Shown here: positions 29,042 to 37,539 of the stretch, piece after piece
How the letters are laid out: each line of letters starts with the position of its first letter
How positions within the stretch are numbered: position 1 is the stretch's first letter
Assembly (NCBI GenBank): GCA_046292345.1
Contig: JBKBRC010000010.1
Span: 13,168 to 77,167, forward strand
Reading direction: 5' to 3'
Source of the DNA: JBKBRC01 sp046292345
Lineage (GTDB): Bacteria > Bacteroidota > Rhodothermia > Rhodothermales > Rubricoccaceae
Length of the DNA stretch: 64,000 bases
Program-made: the position numbers and the translations under genes
The notes under the pieces: model-generated
The model's database searches: none
Told to the model about the DNA's origin: nothing
What the model saw: only the letters and a program-made list of their open reading frames with translations

Positions 29042-30346
29042 CTAGAGCGAGCCGCGCATCTTCTCGGCCGTCACGACGCGCCCGATGGCGAGCGTGAAGG
29101 CAGCCTCACGCATGGTGCACTCGCGGCGCGCGCGCTCGGCCACCACGTCGCGGTAGGCCTTGAGCATGATCTTCTCGAGCCGCTCGTTGACGACGCTCTC
29201 GTCCCAGCGGAACTGCTGGAAGTTCTGGCTCCACTCGAAGTACGAGACCGTCACGCCGCCGGCGTTGGCCAGGATGTCGGGTACGACGAGCACGCCGCGC
29301 TCGGCGAGGCGCTCGTCGGCGTGCGGCGTGACGGGCAGGTTGGCGCCTTCGACAACGAGGCGGGCCTGCACCGAGTCCACGTTGTTGCGGTTGATGGCCG
29401 CCTCGACGGCGCACGGCACGAGCACGTCGCAGTCGACGCCCATGAAGTCGCCGTGGCGGACGTTCTCGACGCCGGCGCCGGCGTAGCCCTCGAGCGTGCC
29501 GTCGCCCCCCTCACGGTCCTTGTAAGCGACGATCTCGTCGAGGTCGAGGCCCTCGCTGCAGTAGTAGCCGCCCGAGATGTCCGAGACGGCAACGATGCGG
29601 CAGCCGCGCTCGGCGAGCAGCAGCGCCGCGTTCATGCCCACGTTGCCGAAGCCCTGCACGGCGACGCGGAGGCCCTCGGCATCCATGCCGAGGTCGCGCG
29701 CGGCCTCGAGCGTCGTGATCATCACGCCGCGGCCGGTCGCCTGTTCGCGGCCAGGCGAGCCGCCGAGCTCGAGCGGCTTGCCCGTCACGACGGCCGGGCT
29801 GTGGCCGTGCTGCCGGCCGTACTGGTCCACGATCCAGGCCATCGTCTGCGCGTTCGTGCCCATGTCAGGCGCCGGCACGTCGCGGTTGGGCCCGAGGATG
29901 AGGTGGATGCGGCCGACGTAGCGGCGCGTGATGTGCTCAAGCTCGTGCCGGGTGAGCGTGCGCGGGTCGCAGTTGACGCCGCCCTTGCCGCCGCCGAAGG
30001 GCACGTCTACCAGGGCCGTCTTGTACGTCATCGTCTCGGCGAGCGCGCGCACCTCGTCGAAATCCACGAGCGGCGAGAAGCGGATGCCGCCCTTGAACGG
30101 GCCGCGCGCACCGTTGTGCTGCACGCGGTAGCCCGTGAAGACGATCAGCGTGCCGTCTTCGCGGTGCAGCGGCACCTCGACGCGCATCTCGCGGAAGGGC
30201 GTGCGGATGAGCGCGCGCCACTCAGGCGCGAGCTCGAGCAGGTCCGCCGCGCGGTCGAAGTTGCGCGTGGCGATGTCGTAGGCGGAGACGAGCGGCGCCT
30301 CGCTGACTACGGGCGAGCTGACAGGCGGGTCGAGGAGGGGCGGCAT
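29042..30346 (-). CDS. glutamate dehydrogenase (Glu/Leu/Phe/Val dehydrogenase family)
   Basis: 434 residues; reversible oxidative deamination of glutamate to 2-oxoglutarate. Substrate-site motifs GYRVQHNGARGPFKGGIRF and the active lysine in VPFGGGKGGVNCDP, then the nucleotide site AVQGFGNVGMNAALLLAERG. The length fits the hexameric class of about 420-450. ATG 30346 gives MPPLLDPPVSSPVVSEAP; the frame runs on upstream through antisense of rpiB. Cofactor (NAD or NADP) not decided: the residue after the second beta strand region (VSDISGG) suggests NAD but is not conclusive. Monocistronic, divergent from the rpiB-like gene. Confidence 0.92.
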   Translation of the reverse strand: MPPLLDPPVSSPVVSEAPLVSAYDIATRNFDRAADLLELAPEWRALIRTPFREMRVEVPLHREDGTLIVFTGYRVQHNGARGPFKGGIRFSPLVDFDEVRALAETMTYKTALVDVPFGGGKGGVNCDPRTLTRHELEHITRRYVGRIHLILGPNRDVPAPDMGTNAQTMAWIVDQYGRQHGHSPAVVTGKPLELGGSPGREQATGRGVMITTLEAARDLGMDAEGLRVAVQGFGNVGMNAALLLAERGCRIVAVSDISGGYYCSEGLDLDEIVAYKDREGGDGTLEGYAGAGVENVRHGDFMGVDCDVLVPCAVEAAINRNNVDSVQARLVVEGANLPVTPHADERLAERGVLVVPDILANAGGVTVSYFEWSQNFQQFRWDESVVNERLEKIMLKAYRDVVAERARRECTMREAAFTLAIGRVVTAEKMRGSL

Positions 30347-30490
30347 GGGCCAGGGGGACAGGTGGGAGGCGAAGTTCGAAAGCGCTTCCGGCTTTGGCAA
30401 GCCGGCGCGGCCCGAGGATCGGGCGGGAAGGCGGCCGCCTCCAAGGAGACGCGGCGAAACCCGCCGTGCGCGCAGGCCCCGCCCGGTAGG

Positions 30491-30498
30491 TACCTTCT
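30491..30498 (+). promoter_or_regulatory. putative -7 box TACCTTCT for the rpiB-like gene
   Basis: TACCTTCT lies 4 bp before the ATG at 30503, the same very short spacing as at the EamA gene; it would give a leaderless or near-leaderless mRNA. Confidence 0.4.
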
Positions 30499-30502
30499 GC
30501 CC

Positions 30503-31225
30503 ATGCCGCGCCCGCTCGTCACCGAACGCCACGTCCTGGAGGCCCTGGCCGAAGGCCGCACGTGCCTGGCGCTGCCCCCGGGCGCGCTCGTGACGGCGCT
30601 CGCGCGCGACACGGCGCGCGCGCGTGGCCTCGAGCTTGTGGACGCGCCGCCTGCCGGCGCTGGCTCTGCCGGCGCTGGCTCTGCCGGCGCTGGCTCTGCC
30701 GGCGCTGGCCCGGCGCCCGGCCTCTCCCCCGTCGCGCTCCGCGACACGCCCCCCCCGCACACGCTCGCGCTCGGCTGTGACCACGCCGGCTTCGCCTACA
30801 AGGCCGCCCTGCGCGCGCACGCCGAGGCCCTCGGCTGGGCCGTCACCGACGTCGGCACGAGCAGCGAGGCGGCGGTCGACTACCCGGACTTCGCGTTCGC
30901 CGTCGCGCGGCTCGTGCACGCCCGGCGCGTCCGCTTCGGGCTCATGATCGACGGCGCCGGGGTGGGCTCGGCCATGGTGGCCAACAAGCTGCCCGGCGTG
31001 CGCGCGGCCCTCTGCCCGTGCGTCTTCAGCGCCTTCAACGCGCGCGCGCACAACGACGCCAACGTGCTCACGCTCGGCAGCCGCACGATGGGCGTCGAGA
31101 CGTGCAAGCGCGTGCTGGCCGAGTTCCTCCAGACCACCTTCGAGGGCGGGCGCCACGCGGCACGCGTGCAGAAGATCGCCGACGTGGAGGCGCGCTTCCT
31201 GCCCGGCCCGGACGCTCCCCGCTGA
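30503..31225 (+). CDS. RpiB/LacAB-type sugar-phosphate isomerase with N-terminal extension
   Basis: 240 residues. The first 45 residues (VTERHVLEAL...ALPPGALVTALARDTA) are a small domain also found at the C terminus of the next gene; a 15-bp-repeat linker (AGAGS x3, residues about 51-70) follows; residues 88-230 are the RpiB fold with GCDHAGFAYKAAL, DYPDFAFAVARLV and the end NARAHNDANVLTLGSRTMG. In RpiB of E. coli a catalytic Cys sits in CGTGIG; here that place reads IDGAGVG, so an Asp stands instead. This pattern plus the extension recalls RpiB-like proteins of bacterial microcompartment loci (from memory). ATG at 30503; its stop overlaps the next start (TGATG). Confidence 0.82.
   Translation: MPRPLVTERHVLEALAEGRTCLALPPGALVTALARDTARARGLELVDAPPAGAGSAGAGSAGAGSAGAGPAPGLSPVALRDTPPPHTLALGCDHAGFAYKAALRAHAEALGWAVTDVGTSSEAAVDYPDFAFAVARLVHARRVRFGLMIDGAGVGSAMVANKLPGVRAALCPCVFSAFNARAHNDANVLTLGSRTMGVETCKRVLAEFLQTTFEGGRHAARVQKIADVEARFLPGPDAPR
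30653..30712. repeat. 15-bp x4 in-frame tandem repeat in the rpiB-like linker
   Basis: gccggcgctggctct occurs three times exactly and a fourth time with three changes at its end, encoding AGAGS units between the two domains. Confidence 0.85.
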
Positions 31226-31929
31226 TGCGCGCCGACGCAATCCCTGTCTCACCGCTCGCCTCGCACGCCCTCCTCGGCCCGGGCATGCTCGCGCGCCTCT
31301 TCGGCGAGGGCTACGCGCTCCGCGGCGCCGAGCACGTCCACCTCTACCGCCTCGGCGAGCCCGTCGCGCGCGTGGCCGTGCGCGCCGCCGCCGCCGCCGA
31401 GCCCCCCGCGCTCGCGCTGACGGCGACCGACTTCGACGCGGCTGGCGTGGCGCCGGGCACAGCGGGCCTGCGCCTGCGCGGCCCTCTCGGCAGCGCCGAG
31501 GCCCCGCCCCCCGCCCCGGTCCGCGCGCGCCTCGTCCTGCCCAAGGCGCTGCGCCTCGCCTGGCGCCTCCACGGTGCGGACGCCAGCGCGACGGTCGCGC
31601 TGGGCCCGCTCGCGCTCGCCGTACCGCTCGGGACCGGCCGCCCGGCCGCGCTCGCCGTAGACCGCGCGCTCTGGCTCGCAGCCGGTTGCCCCGAGACGGC
31701 CCGCTGGCTGCCCGGCATCGTCCTCACAGACACCGCTCCGGAGCCGGCCGCCGCCGAAGGGGCGCGCGTGGTGACGATCGGGCGGCGCGTCGTGACCGAG
31801 ACCGACGTCCGGCAGGCGCGCCTGCGGCGGCGGCGCATCCGGCTCGAGCCGGGCCAGGTCGTCACGCCGGCCGCGCAGAGCCTCGCGCGCGAGTGGGACG
31901 TGTTCGTCTCGGACGAGCCGGCCCCCTGA
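31225..31929 (+). CDS. PduL-like protein with a shared C-terminal domain, function uncertain
   Basis: 234 residues, start overlapping the rpiB-like stop by one base (TGATG), so tightly coupled. Residues 12-150 look like a degenerate PduL (phosphotransacylase) scaffold: MLARLFGEGYAL matches the LFG-GY-L segment, TATDFDAAGVAP the TDa-LG segment, LRLRGPLGSAEA the LSGdl-gS segment. The zinc-binding RHxH motifs of PduL are not recognisable, so catalysis is doubtful. Residues 185-228 (VVTETDVRQARLRRRR to VVTPAAQSLAREWDVFV) repeat the small N-terminal domain of the RpiB-like neighbour. The similarity was judged by eye; another family is possible. Confidence 0.6.
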   Translation: MRADAIPVSPLASHALLGPGMLARLFGEGYALRGAEHVHLYRLGEPVARVAVRAAAAAEPPALALTATDFDAAGVAPGTAGLRLRGPLGSAEAPPPAPVRARLVLPKALRLAWRLHGADASATVALGPLALAVPLGTGRPAALAVDRALWLAAGCPETARWLPGIVLTDTAPEPAAAEGARVVTIGRRVVTETDVRQARLRRRRIRLEPGQVVTPAAQSLAREWDVFVSDEPAP

Positions 31930-31947
31930 CGGCTGGCCCGGAGGGCC

Positions 31948-31970
31948 ACCCTTCGGACTACCCGAAGGGT
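31948..31970 (+). terminator. possible hairpin after the PduL-like gene
   Basis: A 9-bp perfect stem (ACCCTTCGG and CCGAAGGGT, 5-nt loop) lies 18 bp past the stop at 31929. It lacks a T-run, so it may be a transcript-end stabiliser rather than a classic terminator. Confidence 0.4.
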
Positions 31971-32005
31971 CCGGCGAAAGGGACGGCACGGCACGCACGC
32001 CCGGT

Positions 32006-32013
32006 TATCTTCG
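32006..32013 (+). promoter_or_regulatory. putative -7 box TATCTTCG
   Basis: TATCTTCG lies 26 bp before the ATG of the exported amidohydrolase-like gene at 32040. Confidence 0.45.
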
Positions 32014-32039
32014 CCCCGCCCCGTCAGCCCAGTGCGCCC

Positions 32040-33818
32040 ATGCCCCGGCTCCCCCGGCCCCTCGCTCTACTTTTCGCCCTCGCTGCCGCGCTCCTTTCGC
32101 AGGCGGCGCTCCTCCCGGAGGCCGCCGCGCAGGGCGTCATGGCCGACACGCCCATGCGGCCCGTCACGCGCACCGTCGCCGTCACGAACGCCCGCGTGGT
32201 CGTGGCGCCGGGCCGCGTGCTCGAGCGCGCCACCGTCGTCGTGCGCGACGGACGCATCGAGGCCGTCGGGCCGCGCGTGGCCGTCCCCCCGGACGCCGAC
32301 GTGATCGCGGGCGACTCGCTCTGGGTCTATGCCGGCTTCGTAGACGCCTTCGCGTATGCCGGTGTGCCGCGCCCGCCCGAGTCCCCCAACGAGCCCTTCC
32401 GCGGCGATCCCGGCGCGCCGCCGCCCGACCGCGCCGGCCTCACGCCCGAGCTCGACGTGCGCACGCTCCTCGCCTACGACGAGGCGGCTTTCAAGGCGCT
32501 GCGCGACCTGGGCTTCGCCGCCGCGCACGTGGCCCCGCGCACGGGCGCGCTCGCCGGGCAGGGCGCCGTCGTGCTGCTGCGCGCGCCGGCCCGCGCCGCC
32601 GACGGCCGCCTCGAGACCGCGCGCGACCTCGCGCTCGCCGGGCCGGGCACGCTCGTGGCGCAGATGCAGACCGCGCGCGGCGTCTACCCCGGCACGCCGA
32701 TGGGCGTGCTCGCCGTCTTCCGCGAGCGCGTCGAGAACGCGCGGCGCTACCGCGCCGCCGGCGCGGCCTTCGCCCGCGACCCGGCGCGCGCCGAACGCCC
32801 GCGCTTCGACCCCGCGCTCGAGGCCTTCGGCCCGACGCTCGACGGCAACCGCCCGCTCGTCTTCCGGGCCGACGGCTACGCGGACGGCTTCCGCGTGCTG
32901 CGCGCCACCGAGGACGCGGGGCTGCCGGTCATTCTCGCCGGCGTGGCCGACGCTACGCCGCTCGTCGCACGTCTCCGCGCGCGGCGAGCGGCCGTCTTCG
33001 CGCCGCTCACCCTCCCCGACACGGTCGCCGCCGACAGCGCCGCGCGCGCCGTCGTCATCCCGCCCGCCCCCTCCGCCGGCGGCGTCTCATTCATCAGCCC
33101 CCGCCGCACGACGTCCTACCGCGACCTGCCCGCCGAGACGGCCGCCCTGACGGCGCAGCGCCGCGAGGCCGTCCGCCGCGCCGAGGCCGCGCCGGCCGCG
33201 CTCGCCGCGGCGGGCGTGCCCTTCGCCTTTGCCACGCTCGAGGCCCGCCCGGCCGACGTGCGCCGCAACCTGCGCCGCATGATCGCCGCCGGCCTCTCGC
33301 CCGAGGCCGCGCTCGGCGCGCTCACGACCGAGCCGGCGCGCCTGCTCGGCCTCGAGCGCCAGCTCGGCACCGTCGAGGCGGGCAAGGTGGGCAACCTCGT
33401 GCTTACCACCGGCGACTACTTCGCCGAGAACACGCGCGTGCGCTACGTGCTCGTCGAGGGCGTGCGCTACGCAGCCGAGAGCGCCGCGGCGTCGCGCCCG
33501 GACCGCAACGGCGACGGCCGCACCGGGGCCGCCGCGCCCGACGTCACGGGCGTGTGGGACTTCGTCGTGCAGACGCCCATCGGCGAGCAGCGGGGCACGT
33601 TCACCATCGGAGGGCGGCCGGGCGCGCTCACGGGCTCGAGCGAGTTTGGCGGGCAGACGCTCCGCTTCGACGCGGTCGAGTTCGACGGGACGACGCTCAC
33701 GCTCCGCGCTCAGGGCCGCGCCACCTCCGGCACGGTCTCGGGCGACACGTTCACCGGCTCGGCCGACCTGGGCCCGGCGGGCGTCTTCCCCCTCACGGCT
33801 ACGCGCCGCCCCGGCTGA
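32040..33818 (+). CDS. exported amidohydrolase-like protein lacking HxH, with C-terminal beta domain
   Basis: 592 residues. Signal peptide MPRLPRPLALLFALAAALLSQ to about residue 31. Amidohydrolase frame is visible: VTNARVVVAPGRVLERATVVVRDGRIEAVG (N-terminal beta sandwich), DSLWVYAGFVDAFAYAG, and the C-terminal ending TTEPARLLGLERQLGTVEAGKVGNLVL. Where active enzymes have the metal-binding DxHxH, this one has DAFAYAG, and other metal ligands are not seen, so it is likely a non-catalytic paralogue. Residues about 500-592 form a separate domain starting VTGVWDFVVQTPIGEQRG and ending GVFPLTATRRPG, nearly the same as the lipoprotein at 35614. An EF-like DRNGDGRTG precedes it. ATG at 32040. Confidence 0.8.
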   Translation: MPRLPRPLALLFALAAALLSQAALLPEAAAQGVMADTPMRPVTRTVAVTNARVVVAPGRVLERATVVVRDGRIEAVGPRVAVPPDADVIAGDSLWVYAGFVDAFAYAGVPRPPESPNEPFRGDPGAPPPDRAGLTPELDVRTLLAYDEAAFKALRDLGFAAAHVAPRTGALAGQGAVVLLRAPARAADGRLETARDLALAGPGTLVAQMQTARGVYPGTPMGVLAVFRERVENARRYRAAGAAFARDPARAERPRFDPALEAFGPTLDGNRPLVFRADGYADGFRVLRATEDAGLPVILAGVADATPLVARLRARRAAVFAPLTLPDTVAADSAARAVVIPPAPSAGGVSFISPRRTTSYRDLPAETAALTAQRREAVRRAEAAPAALAAAGVPFAFATLEARPADVRRNLRRMIAAGLSPEAALGALTTEPARLLGLERQLGTVEAGKVGNLVLTTGDYFAENTRVRYVLVEGVRYAAESAAASRPDRNGDGRTGAAAPDVTGVWDFVVQTPIGEQRGTFTIGGRPGALTGSSEFGGQTLRFDAVEFDGTTLTLRAQGRATSGTVSGDTFTGSADLGPAGVFPLTATRRPG

Positions 33819-33847
33819 GACGGCCCCGGCTCAGACGGCCCCGGCAC
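33809..33847. repeat. 15-bp tandem repeat over a stop codon
   Basis: ccccggctgagacgg (containing the TGA stop at 33816-33818), then the same with one change, then a partial third copy. The unit repeats the terminal codons PG-stop. Confidence 0.8.
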
Positions 33848-33887
33848 GACTTGACGAGGCGTTTAAACACCACCGGCGCCCGGCGTC

Positions 33888-33895
33888 TAGCTTGA
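33888..33895 (+). promoter_or_regulatory. putative -7 box TAGCTTGA for the alkaline phosphatase
   Basis: TAGCTTGA lies 25 bp before the GTG start at 33921, in a locally AT-richer stretch containing gtttaaac. Confidence 0.4.
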
Positions 33896-33920
33896 AGCTT
33901 CGTCGCTTTCCTCGAACGCC

Positions 33921-35366
33921 GTGTCTCTCTCCCGCCGTCGCTTTCTCGCCGCCACGTCCCTCGCCGCCGCCGGCGCCGCCCTCCCCCTCGGTTGCGTCCA
34001 GGCCCAGAGCACCCAGCGCATCCCCGACGCCGCGCCCATCGACCCGCGCGCCCCGCGCGGAGGAACGCCCCGAAACGTGATCCTGATGATCCCGGACGGC
34101 TTCGGGATCGCCTCGGCCACGATGGCGCGCATGGCGACCGGGCGCAAGCTCGCTCTGGACTCGTTCGTCACCGGCCACTGCGGCACGCAGTCCTCGGACT
34201 CGTTCGTGACCGACTCGGCCGCGGCCGGGACCGCCCTCGCCAGCGGCGTGCGCAGCTACAACGGCGCCATCGGCATGGACGATGCCCGCCGGCCCGTGGC
34301 CAGCTTGCTCGAGGCCGCCCGCGCCCGCAGCATGAAGACGGGCCTCGTCACCACGACCCGCATGACACACGCCACGCCGGCCGTCTTCGCCGCGCACGTG
34401 ACCAGCCGCGCCATGGAGGAGGAGATCGCCCTGCAGATGCTCGCCACCGCCCCGGACGTGATGCTCGGCGGCGGGATCGAGTTCTTCCTGCCCACCCCTG
34501 AGGGCCGCCGCCGCGACGGGCGCGACCTGCTTGCCGAGGCGCGCGCGGCCGGCTACGAGGTCATCACGCGGGGCCCGGAGCTCGCCACCGCCCGCGGCGA
34601 GCGCCTGCTGGGCCTGTTCTCGGTGAACCACCTCGCCTACGAGGTCGACCGCCCGAACACCGATCAGCCTTCGCTCGCCGAGATGACGCGCAAGGCGCTC
34701 GCGCTGCTGCACGGCACGTCCGAGGGCTTCTTCGTCATGGTCGAGGGCGGGCGTATTGACCACGCCGGGCACGGCAACGACGCCGTCGGGCATCTCTCGG
34801 ACACGCTCGCCTATGACGCGGCCGTCGCCGAGGCGCTCGCCTTCGCCGAGGCCGACGGCGAGACACTCGTCGTCTCGGTCGCCGACCATGAGTGCGGCGG
34901 CCTCTCGATCGGCCGCGACGGCCGTTACGCCTTCCGCCCTGAGGTGCTGCTTGAGGCCAGGGCCTCGGCCGAGGGCCTTATGGCCGATCTCGCCCGGCGC
35001 ACCGGCGGCGCCCGCGCCAACCTCGCCGCCGTCGAGGCGACGATCCTTGCCAACGCGCCCATCGAGGCGCTTGAGGACGAAGACCGCGCCCGCCTCGTGA
35101 CGGCGCTCCAGTCGACGAGCCAGTACGAGCCGGGCCAGTCCATGGCGGCTGTCATCAGCCGCCACGCCGTGGCCGGCTGGACGACCGGCGGCCACACGGG
35201 CGAGGATGTCACGATCCATGCGGCCGGGCCGGGCTCGGACCAGTTCACGGGCCACCTCGAGAACTTCGAGGTGCCGCGCCGCATCGCGGCGCACCTCGGT
35301 CTCGACCTGGAGGCCGAGACGGCCCGCCTGCGCGAGCGCATGGGCGAAGCCGTCACGACGGGCTGA
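33921..35366 (+). CDS. Tat-exported alkaline phosphatase (PhoA family)
   Basis: 481 residues; hydrolyses phosphate monoesters in the periplasm. GTG start at 33921 gives a twin-arginine signal peptide, SRRRFLAATSLAAAGAALPLG. Active-site segments: MIPDGFGIAS (metal Asp), SFVTDSAAAGTALASGVRSYNG (nucleophile Ser in TDSAAA, about residue 97), MVEGGRIDHAGHGND, VADHECGG and TTGGHTGEDV, the last giving the C-terminal metal His. All expected metal ligands are present, so it should be active. Expression on phosphate limitation is possible, but no pho box is visible. Its spacer to the next gene holds a repeat array. Confidence 0.93.
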   Translation: MSLSRRRFLAATSLAAAGAALPLGCVQAQSTQRIPDAAPIDPRAPRGGTPRNVILMIPDGFGIASATMARMATGRKLALDSFVTGHCGTQSSDSFVTDSAAAGTALASGVRSYNGAIGMDDARRPVASLLEAARARSMKTGLVTTTRMTHATPAVFAAHVTSRAMEEEIALQMLATAPDVMLGGGIEFFLPTPEGRRRDGRDLLAEARAAGYEVITRGPELATARGERLLGLFSVNHLAYEVDRPNTDQPSLAEMTRKALALLHGTSEGFFVMVEGGRIDHAGHGNDAVGHLSDTLAYDAAVAEALAFAEADGETLVVSVADHECGGLSIGRDGRYAFRPEVLLEARASAEGLMADLARRTGGARANLAAVEATILANAPIEALEDEDRARLVTALQSTSQYEPGQSMAAVISRHAVAGWTTGGHTGEDVTIHAAGPGSDQFTGHLENFEVPRRIAAHLGLDLEAETARLRERMGEAVTTG

Positions 35367-35470
35367 CCGCCCGGCCGCCGACCGGGCGTACGCCCGCGCC
35401 GGCGCCTCCTCCATCCTCCACTACGCCGCCGCCCGGACGCGCCGCCGCGCCGCCTCCGGGCGGCGGTGCG

Positions 35471-35526
35471 TCTGGCGCGGCCCGTCTGGCGCGGCCCGTC
35501 TGGCGCGGCCCGTCTGGCGCGGCCCG
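35471..35526. repeat. 14-bp x4 perfect tandem repeat, intergenic
   Basis: tctggcgcggcccg four times head to tail in the 247-bp spacer after the alkaline phosphatase; the rest of the spacer shows no gene. Confidence 0.85.
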
Positions 35527-35587
35527 TCCGAGGAGGAGGTCCCCTTCGGGCGCGTCGTTTGGGACGGACCGTGAAGACGGACGGGTG

Positions 35588-35595
35588 TACTTTCG
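35588..35595 (+). promoter_or_regulatory. putative -7 box TACTTTCG
   Basis: TACTTTCG lies 18 bp before the ATG of the lipoprotein at 35614. Confidence 0.45.
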
Positions 35596-35613
35596 GCCGC
35601 CCCCTTCCCCATC

Positions 35614-36099
35614 ATGCGCTTGCCTCTCCTCGCCATGCGCCTGCCCCCCCTCGCCGCGCTCGGCCTCGCCGTCTCGCTCGGCCTCGCCGTCTCGCTCGGC
35701 CTCGCCACCGCCGGCTGCTCGCAGTCTGCGCCCATCATGCCCGCCACCGTGGCCACGGCCCCTCCCACCGACGCACCAGACGAAGGCGCGGGCCGGGCCG
35801 AGGCCGACCCCGTCGGCACGTGGGACTTCACGGTGCGTACGCCCATCGGCGACCAGCGCGGGCAGCTCGAGATCAGCGGCCCCGCAGACGCGCTCCGCGC
35901 CTCGCTGCGCGCGATGGACCGCACGGTCCCGGCGCAGAGCGCCACGCTCACCGGCGACCGCCTCGTGATCCGCTACGAGGACCCGCAGCGCGGGCGCTCG
36001 ACCGTCGAGGCGCGCGTGCGCGGCGACCGCCTCGAGGGCACGCTCGACATCTCTGCCATCGGCACGTTCCCGCTCACGGCCACGCGCCGCCCCGGCTGA
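35614..36099 (+). CDS. lipoprotein carrying a free copy of the amidohydrolase C-terminal domain
   Basis: 161 residues. Signal peptide with lipobox LATAGC (Cys about residue 35); the hydrophobic stretch is built from an 18-bp repeat (LGLAVS x2). Residues about 66-161 are one beta-rich domain starting VGTWDFTVRTPIGDQRGQLEI and ending GTFPLTATRRPG, clearly homologous to the last 90 residues of the protein at 32040. The family is not recognised beyond this, but it is small-molecule-enzyme-associated here. ATG 35614; a second ATG at 35635 is also possible. Sits directly upstream of two further amidohydrolases (60 bp), so probably cotranscribed. Confidence 0.75.
   Translation: MRLPLLAMRLPPLAALGLAVSLGLAVSLGLATAGCSQSAPIMPATVATAPPTDAPDEGAGRAEADPVGTWDFTVRTPIGDQRGQLEISGPADALRASLRAMDRTVPAQSATLTGDRLVIRYEDPQRGRSTVEARVRGDRLEGTLDISAIGTFPLTATRRPG
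35659..35707. repeat. 18-bp in-frame tandem repeat in the lipoprotein signal peptide
   Basis: ctcggcctcgccgtctcg occurs twice, followed by a partial copy, encoding LGLAVS units inside the signal peptide core. Confidence 0.8.
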
Positions 36100-36127
36100 G
36101 GCGCCGCCCCGGCTGAGGCGCCGCCCC
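36084..36127. repeat. 17-bp tandem repeat over a stop codon
   Basis: gcgccgccccggctgag twice exactly plus a 10-bp partial third copy; the unit contains the TGA stop at 36097-36099. Confidence 0.85.
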
Positions 36128-36159
36128 CTCGCGCACGCTGCATCCGTTCTCCCCTGCCC

Positions 36160-37539
36160 ATGACCCGCCTCGTTTTTGTCCTCGCGCTCCTGCTCGGCTC
36201 GCTCGCGGCGCACGCGCAGACGCCCGCCGACCTCCCGCCGGCCTCCGCGCGCGGCGACCTGCTCATCCGCGGCGCCACCGTGCATACCATCACGCAGGGC
36301 ACGCGCGAAAACACCGACGTGCTCGTGCGCGCCGGGCGCATCGCGGAGATCGGGCAGGGGCTGCGCGCTCCGGCCGGCGTGCCCGTCATCGAGGCCGCCG
36401 GGCAACACCTCATGCCCGGCATCATCGACGCGCACAGCCACATCGCGCTCGCGTCGGTCAACGAGGCTACGAGCCCCGTCGTGGCCGAAGTGCAGATGCG
36501 CGACGTGCTCCGCCCGGACGACGTCGCCATTTACCGCGCGCTCGCCGGCGGCGTGACGACGATCCACGCGCTGCACGGCTCGGCCAACCCCGTCGGCGGC
36601 GAGTCGGCGACGGTCAAGCTGCGCTACGGCACGCTCGACCCGGACGGGCTGCTCTTCGAGGGCGCCCCGCGCACGATCAAGTTCGCGCTCGGCGAGAACC
36701 CGACGCGCGTGCACGGCCGCGGGCGCGGCGTGCGTCCGGCCACGCGCATGGGCGTCGAGCAGGTCTACCGCGAGGCGTTCACCGAGGCGCGCCAGTACGC
36801 CGAAGCGCAGGACGCCGCCCGCCGCGCCGGGCGTCCGCTCCCGCCCTACAACCGCCGCCTCGAGACGCTCGCCGGCATCCTCTCCGGCGAGGTGCTCATC
36901 CACTGCCACAGCTACCGCGCAGACGAGATCCTGATGCTGCTCGACGTGCTGCGCGACTTCGGCGTCACGCGGGTCACGTTCCAGCACGCCAACGAAGCCT
37001 TCAAAGTCGCTCCCGAGCTCGCCGCCTTTGGCGCGACGGCCTCCATCTTCTCCGACTGGTGGGCTTACAAGTTCGAGGTCTACTACTCGACGGCCTACAA
37101 CGCGGCCATCCTGGCGCGCAACGGCGTCCGCACGAGCATCAACTCGGACGACGCGGGCCTCATCCGGCATCTCTACCACGAGGCCGCCAAGGCGCAGCGC
37201 TACGGCCAGCTCGGCGACGACGAGGCGCTGGCGATGATCACCATCAACCCGGCCTACCAGCTCGGCATCGAGAGCCGCGTCGGCTCGATCGAGGTCGGCA
37301 AGGACGCCGACCTGGCACTCTTCACTGCTCACCCGCTCTCGGTCTATACGCGCGTCTCGCACACGATCGTGGACGGCGTCGTGCGCTTCGACGCGGCGCG
37401 CGACGGCGACGACCAGCGCCTCGCCATCGACCCGGCCGAGATCGTCCCGCCGGTCTCGCTCCACGCCGGCCGCCACGTGCACAGCTGCCTCGAGGGCGCG
37501 CTCGGCCTCGAGGACCTGCTCCACGACCATGCTCACTGA
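36160..37539 (+). CDS. exported amidohydrolase, metal site intact
   Basis: 459 residues. Signal peptide MTRLVFVLALLLGSLAAHA. The metal-dependent hydrolase site is complete: MPGIIDAHSHIALAS (HxH at about 94-96), ILSGEVLIHCHSYRADE (His), TFQHANEAFK (His) and NSDDAG (Asp), with the ending QLGIESRVGSIEVGKDADLALF. Members act on cyclic amides, peptides or imides such as isoaspartyl or prolidase-like substrates; the substrate here is not predictable. ATG at 36160. The next gene begins 11 bp before its stop, so both are translated together. It is the only one of the three neighbouring amidohydrolases expected to be active. Confidence 0.85.
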   Translation: MTRLVFVLALLLGSLAAHAQTPADLPPASARGDLLIRGATVHTITQGTRENTDVLVRAGRIAEIGQGLRAPAGVPVIEAAGQHLMPGIIDAHSHIALASVNEATSPVVAEVQMRDVLRPDDVAIYRALAGGVTTIHALHGSANPVGGESATVKLRYGTLDPDGLLFEGAPRTIKFALGENPTRVHGRGRGVRPATRMGVEQVYREAFTEARQYAEAQDAARRAGRPLPPYNRRLETLAGILSGEVLIHCHSYRADEILMLLDVLRDFGVTRVTFQHANEAFKVAPELAAFGATASIFSDWWAYKFEVYYSTAYNAAILARNGVRTSINSDDAGLIRHLYHEAAKAQRYGQLGDDEALAMITINPAYQLGIESRVGSIEVGKDADLALFTAHPLSVYTRVSHTIVDGVVRFDAARDGDDQRLAIDPAEIVPPVSLHAGRHVHSCLEGALGLEDLLHDHAH

